Shown here: one piece after another, positions 60,901 to 64,000 of the stretch
How the letters are laid out: each line of letters starts with the position of its first letter
How positions within the stretch are numbered: the first letter of the stretch is position 1
Assembly: GCA_039105265.1 (NCBI GenBank)
Contig: JAPFFF010000050.1
Location: forward strand, 930,001-994,000
DNA length: 64,000 nucleotides
From: Tritrichomonas musculus
Taxonomy: Eukaryota; Parabasalia; Tritrichomonadida; Tritrichomonadidae
Reading direction: 5' to 3'
Program-made: the position numbers and the translations under genes
The notes under the pieces: model-generated
Seen by the model: only the letters and a program-made list of their open reading frames with translations
What the model was told of the DNA's origin: nothing
The model's database searches: none

Positions 60901-61897
60901 TTTTACGTGTTAATTTCAGGGGTATATTGAAACTGTAATTAGTACCTACCCATTCATTACCTTGTTTAGTCATTTTGTAATCAGTACCGAATGCTTCATC
61001 ATGAAATTCAAAAGTTTGACCATCAATTAATGTATCAAATTCAGGACTACCTGGAACATATCCCCAATCAGCATAATATAAAGGTTTTGTTTTATCATCT
61101 ATTACACCGTAAGCTTTCATTTCATAAAAGTCTGGTAATGGAGAACGATACAATTTAAAGCAATTGTCCGCATCTATTGTATTACACCTAAGATTTATTA
61201 ATTTATTTGAATCATTAGCTTTGTCACAACTAACATTTGTTTTTTGATTTGCGATATAATTTATTTTCATAAATCCAGATGTATATAAATTTAATGGTGT
61301 ATCACCTTTTTTATTTGACATATATATTTTTGCTCCAACGTCATCTTCTTGATAAACCAACTCATAATTTCCATTTGAAATGTTAACAATAGGATTTTTA
61401 AACATGTTTTCTTTAGAAGTTTTAGTTATAATTGCTTTTGGTAATTTCATATATGCAGGTAATTCTATTTCGAATACATCACCGATATATTCACCAAATT
61501 CAGTTTTGATTGATAATGTGTTTAAATCTGGTTGATCTAAATTTTCCGTTAATTTATCTGAAGTAATTATGAAATCATATATACCATCTTCAAATGAAAA
61601 GTCACCATCATCACCATCTTGTTTATCTTCTAATGTTTTAATTCTTGATTCATGATTGTTTAATTCATCCGTAAATTTCATGGTTTGTTGATTGTATGAA
61701 GAAACTGAGGCGTCAATATCAGCAAGTCTTAATGTTAAACTTTGAGGATTTGTTGAAGTCATTATTATGTCTCCATCAATAGTGGCATCACCATGAACAT
61801 GAATGTTTTTAAATTCTGAATCTTTATCGGGCATACCACCTCCACCACCGATGAATGCTCCATCTTTTGCATTTTGTTTTGTAATTATTGCAGTCAT
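57971..61897 (-). CDS. Large fibre-like Maverick protein (1308 aa)
   Basis: It starts with a Gly-rich linker (GAFIGGGGGMPDKDSEF) and KNIHVHGDATIDGDIIM, a pattern typical of phage tail-fibre/adhesin bases. A coiled-coil follows near residues 65-92 (DASVSSYNQQTMKFTDELNNHESRIKTLED). A long beta-rich body fills the middle. Near residues 560-600 a hydrophobic, possibly membrane-active segment occurs (NWFDIVMDVVQISNFCF). The back half has repeats of NNETLTTTLN(D/E)Y and SYALKTDMP-type linkers. The C-terminus (about 1190-1308) carries TTDCICSVKTNGKWNEYVGICV and a fibre-tip-like domain. It is probably a virion surface fibre or host-attachment protein; no direct homologue is recognised. The gene occupies about a third of the visible element and has no lesion. 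Confidence 0.68.
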   Translation of the reverse strand: MTAIITKQNAKDGAFIGGGGGMPDKDSEFKNIHVHGDATIDGDIIMTSTNPQSLTLRLADIDASVSSYNQQTMKFTDELNNHESRIKTLEDKQDGDDGDFSFEDGIYDFIITSDKLTENLDQPDLNTLSIKTEFGEYIGDVFEIELPAYMKLPKAIITKTSKENMFKNPIVNISNGNYELVYQEDDVGAKIYMSNKKGDTPLNLYTSGFMKINYIANQKTNVSCDKANDSNKLINLRCNTIDADNCFKLYRSPLPDFYEMKAYGVIDDKTKPLYYADWGYVPGSPEFDTLIDGQTFEFHDEAFGTDYKMTKQGNEWVGTNYSFNIPLKLTRKNPGSHEVAFICIAKNEANKKVLHTFADYDNQGNPFELLVNKGMLAPNDNCKIQTYKEDNDAWRVYIYPVKDFANCTYSATLNINNKTYDFIVDFEYKSSGLNNYKLQSDNYFELLEYHYTSPLQVGNPPYGLILYMPKDDELIYTIADVSYEKGMNTFEFLANTGYYTVSPRPEACTTLYTNFNIQASGVVIGENIESHVFVLNSLGNTVDIAVNQISALQNYCAKLEKEINDMKNKTNWFDIVMDVVQISNFCFNFGGLMKVGAEGIFGALKLAFSKNAGSTVKEVAYVDEIIDDGLVLAPHEVVEEKPYVETEIIIPDERLCFKYYCEHIETNYKIDVSFMVDDIGEMYRIYEYEYKENGSIECLNSDVTDISAINCELVYEFPYILIYGTVQPSFVKLKYTPAAKNDNELQLGETLTNNQLLTASATKKLIENHKEHMLTSLNTSMDNYALKTQLMNYELTKEIPDNINVKIYFKFKLTKPSPNFTATITFKWVNAEGVDDSYTGVFIVENNKIVKRTGPNKKITFLGVTGSIGGRQTQYGYYNYEEGIFQWTPTVAEGGREVFNVDPERTYFIENVIYGSNLNSYALKTDMPTIPDDLVNNETLTTTLNDYRRKDDLSYGNTDEILTRENDILNYEFVDVPFTFTKYSTKILCISEWYKIFNRNEFYIDATLTKNSNVITGTYKYELTHSNGVKKKYTCSEINYSLYVTTSGSISDINDMYIYEGEIVINKLGYNSKPSEFPDNKLLSAKYVNNEFNNFVNNETLTTTLNEYIHNDNLIKDIIIDDEGNIDAMDKIVMQTLNNCTSTNISLKLFQTLDTKITNLKEQPNTTITHYCPIEESMNSINDFIVGAPVYMTGKVYKYVDSLWVQSTENDTTDCICSVKTNGKWNEYVGICVKIDEVNKCVTFATHGDYLVKVTDTSCYGIGDEVFIDEGELKTLTGQTAITSKINRTTVGVITSIINKNMISVFKS

Positions 61898-61930
61898 TTA
61901 TTAATTTATTAATTATAAAAATAAATATTT

Positions 61931-62272
61931 TTAATATTCAAATTTAAGGAATAATGTGAAGTTATCAGGTATTATTTCATTACCTTTTGCATCAGTGAAC
62001 CATACTTTAAATCTATCATGGTTTAATGTATATTTATATTTTCTGTTGTCATCTGGAGGCGTTAAATTAGCATACCAAACGAGAGAATCACAGTATTCAT
62101 CACGTGGAACAAATGACGCGTGGCATTCGGTTTCGCCATCTAAATATCCATCACATGTAGCACGGCAATATTGAAATGAAATATATTTATCATTGCGAGA
62201 ATTAACGAACTCAGGAGGAAATTTATTTTCATAGTCACGAGTGATAAAGTAAGTTTTGGTTGTTTTATGCAT
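61931..62272 (-). CDS. Maverick ORF, unknown (113 aa)
   Basis: A 113-residue beta-rich protein with CRATCDGYLDGETECHASFVPRDEYCDSLVWYANL, which may form disulphides. No family is recognised. It is transcribed in the same direction as the fibre-like gene, 33 bp upstream of it, so the two may be co-expressed. A short upstream A/T-rich stretch precedes its start, after the hairpins at 62314-62346. Confidence 0.5.
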   Translation of the reverse strand: MHKTTKTYFITRDYENKFPPEFVNSRNDKYISFQYCRATCDGYLDGETECHASFVPRDEYCDSLVWYANLTPPDDNRKYKYTLNHDRFKVWFTDAKGNEIIPDNFTLFLKFEY

Positions 62273-62313
62273 TTATGATTTGATAAAAATAAAAATATAT
62301 GAATTTAAAACAT

Positions 62314-62346
62314 GTAGCCTTTGGCTGCAGAATTCTTTTAGAATTC
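62314..62346. terminator. Two small hairpins at a gene end
   Basis: GTAGCC-TTT-GGCTGC at 62314-62328 and GAATTC-TTTTA-GAATTC at 62330-62346 are stem-loops. The second overlaps the stop codon of the minus-strand gene at 62338. Placement fits a 3'-end processing or termination role, which is inferred. Confidence 0.35.
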
Positions 62347-62808
62347 GTCTGGGTCTATTTCATCTTCGTTTATGTTACATTTACTAGCTAATTCATTTAC
62401 AATTTCAACTTTAGCATCAGACCTATTTTTAATGAATTCATTAAGTTTATTTTGATTTTCACATTCTTTTACTACACATTCATGATAAAATGATGTTTTA
62501 TAATTTATTCTATCAGCTTTAATATAAGCTTTCATTAATCGTATTTGTGATCCTGACGTTAAGGCGCCGAAGGCACGTCTAGGAATAGTTAACCATTCAC
62601 ACTCAGGGAATAACTCTCTAAATTCTTTATATGTCATGACTTTTTGGGTGTTATCTTTATAAACTAATGAAAGACATAAAATTTTTATGTTCATTTTATA
62701 TTTATAGAATTTATCAGTTATGAAGTCATCAAAATATACTTGAACGGCTTTAAGTTCTGATTCAGGAAGTTTTTCGAATAACTTATTAATGTTGATGTAT
62801 TCACTCAT
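62338..62808 (-). CDS. Maverick ORF, unknown (156 aa)
   Basis: A 156-residue, mostly helical protein (ELKAVQVYFDDFITDKFYKYKMNIKILCLSLVYKDN; IPRRAFGALTSGSQIRLMKAYIKADRINYKTS). No catalytic motif is seen. It ends in an acidic tail (NEDEIDPDEF). It is on the same strand as the capsid-like gene, about 98 bp downstream of it, which suggests a structural or assembly role. Its start is preceded by A/T-rich sequence with a TATATAAATG-like context. Confidence 0.5.
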   Translation of the reverse strand: MSEYININKLFEKLPESELKAVQVYFDDFITDKFYKYKMNIKILCLSLVYKDNTQKVMTYKEFRELFPECEWLTIPRRAFGALTSGSQIRLMKAYIKADRINYKTSFYHECVVKECENQNKLNEFIKNRSDAKVEIVNELASKCNINEDEIDPDEF

Positions 62809-62906
62809 TTATATAGAAATAAAAAATTTGAAAAATAAGTTTTAAATAGATTTAAAAATTTTTGAAAACGTTTGAAATGAAAAAATAATTAAATTAATTA
62901 TTAGAT

Positions 62907-64000
62907 TTATTCATAACCAACTGGAACACCATTAGGGAAATATTCAACACCCTTAGTTGACCAAGCAAAGTATGTATCGCTACATATCCAAGCTTCAGGC
63001 GCAGGTGGGTGTTGATCTGGATATTCTGGATCAGGAATATAATAAGTGTCATCAATTCCTCTATACATTGGTTGACCACGGAATGTAACTGTAACAGAAT
63101 TAGAGCCAGTATCGATTCCATCAAATACATAACCAGCGTTTGAACGTTCAAGTTGGAAGTTAATACCAAAACTTGTTCCATCACTTCTGCAGTTTGAGTA
63201 ACGTTTACCAGTTACGGGATCATTAAGGGGTTGAGTGAATGAATCCTCAAATTCTTGTGTAGCTTCAAGTGCTCCATCTAATTCATTAGCGATTAATTGA
63301 TGCTGGTAAAATCTGGCAGAGCAAGTGTTTGAAAATTCAGTATCTGGATAAGTTCTTTTATTAACAACTAATTGAACGTTTTGATACATGATATTATCAA
63401 AGCATGTAATATCTAATGGACTCTTAGGGAACATCATGGTTATATTTGTTGCATTTCTGAGAGGAATTGATTTTGAAATTTCTAAACCATTAACTTTAGC
63501 AGTACCTTCAAATATTTCACGTGTTAATTCTTGTGATGGAACTAATAATGCAGTTTGTAATTCACGAATGAGTCCTTGATATACTCCAGGCTTGAGACCA
63601 AATCCTGAAAGATTTGATCGACCTAATTGAATAGTACCGCCTAAAACATTTAATGTTATTTTACCAACTTTCATATCAATTCCATTTGCTGATGTTATAG
63701 TCAATTTATCATTTACTACTTTATCTTTTGATACTTTAACTTTTAATATATTTGGATCAGGTTCTTCGTTTTCATTTGGAGCTTCACCAGCTTTATATTG
63801 AACGACAATATTTGCTGGCTTTCCTACTTGCGTGAATTTACGAGTAATTGGAACAACTGCTGGCATTTCTTCATCAATGGCTTTATCATCGAGAAATTGA
63901 AATGTTTCTTTAACAACATTAGGATTAACTTGACCCCAAACCATGGCACGAAGTGATGTTTTAACTTCTTCTTCAATTTCACCACTAATTTTGTTAGGGT
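62907..64000 (-). CDS. Probable Maverick major capsid protein, 5'-truncated by window edge
   Basis: The frame runs from the window end through 63944 (an internal Met) to the stop at 62907, giving about 364 residues. Upstream codons (ISGEIEEEVKTSLRA) remain open, so the real start is beyond 64000. The protein is beta-rich with few helices. It ends with PEAWICSDTYFAWSTKGVEYFPNG, a Trp/Tyr-rich close that fits the end of a double-jelly-roll capsid protein. Size, strand and place next to the other structural-type genes suit the MCP of Polintons. A penton-type or other structural protein is the main alternative. A structure prediction would be decisive. Confidence 0.5.
   Translation of the reverse strand, partial: PNKISGEIEEEVKTSLRAMVWGQVNPNVVKETFQFLDDKAIDEEMPAVVPITRKFTQVGKPANIVVQYKAGEAPNENEEPDPNILKVKVSKDKVVNDKLTITSANGIDMKVGKITLNVLGGTIQLGRSNLSGFGLKPGVYQGLIRELQTALLVPSQELTREIFEGTAKVNGLEISKSIPLRNATNITMMFPKSPLDITCFDNIMYQNVQLVVNKRTYPDTEFSNTCSARFYQHQLIANELDGALEATQEFEDSFTQPLNDPVTGKRYSNCRSDGTSFGINFQLERSNAGYVFDGIDTGSNSVTVTFRGQPMYRGIDDTYYIPDPEYPDQHPPAPEAWICSDTYFAWSTKGVEYFPNGVPVGYE

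Larger units (their letters stand above)
50304..64000. mobile_element. Maverick/Polinton element, left part; right end beyond the window
   Basis: The region holds the two defining enzymes of Mavericks/Polintons, a protein-primed family B DNA polymerase and an rve-type integrase. A cluster of small ORFs, a large fibre-like protein and a probable capsid protein follow. Gene density rises and gaps shrink to about 50-100 bp. The left edge is unresolved and is probably between 47.94 and 50.30 kb. ATPase, protease, minor capsid and right TIR must lie past 64 kb if the element is complete. Confidence 0.88.

Overview
The window looks like nuclear DNA of a trichomonad protist, most likely a Tritrichomonas-type genome. 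The DNA is very AT-rich. It has compact intronless genes separated by long A/T-rich spacers, and many members of families expanded in parabasalids: BspA-like leucine-rich-repeat proteins with an ankyrin-type N-terminus, BTB/coiled-coil/F5-8C proteins, TKL-like kinases, MATE transporters, LCAT-like lipases. It also has a bacterial-type aspartase and a Maverick/Polinton element. The species is inferred, not proven.

Layout. 1-1.04 kb: 3' part of a MATE transporter. 1.1-5.0 kb: a nested transposon pair. A pogo/Tigger-like DNA transposon with an intact transposase and perfect 54-bp TIRs sits inside an older TA-flanked element with 46-bp TIRs. 5.3-11.2 kb: two divergently placed BspA-like genes, the second interrupted in the middle. 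11.4-15.0 kb: a GH20 beta-hexosaminidase and a glycogen branching enzyme pseudogene with a large internal deletion. 16.7-26.3 kb: a 9.6-kb segment bounded by 275-bp, ~98% identical inverted repeats with TTAA at both outer ends. It holds a large two-kinase-domain protein gene, a stuttered F5/8C relic and gene debris. 26.8-36 kb: a Sel1-like relic, a DHHC-family membrane protein that has lost its zinc ligands, two F5/8C genes each frameshifted at a six-base homopolymer, and histone H3. 36.7-48 kb: a cell-surface protein with two LCAT-like domains, two discoidin-like domains, a Pro/Thr stalk and a membrane anchor; then a copine, a TA-flanked MITE-like element, a pseudokinase and aspartate ammonia-lyase.

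50.3-64 kb: the left part of a Maverick/Polinton, cut by the window end. It carries protein-primed DNA polymerase B with an OTU-like N-terminal segment, an rve integrase, small structural-type ORFs, a 1308-residue fibre-like protein and a probable major capsid protein that runs off the edge. Several of its genes share near-identical upstream sequence. One upstream motif is also found before the host pseudokinase gene. The packaging ATPase, protease, penton and right TIR are not in the window.

No tRNA, rRNA or CRISPR array was recognised. Long gaps are described as separate entries.
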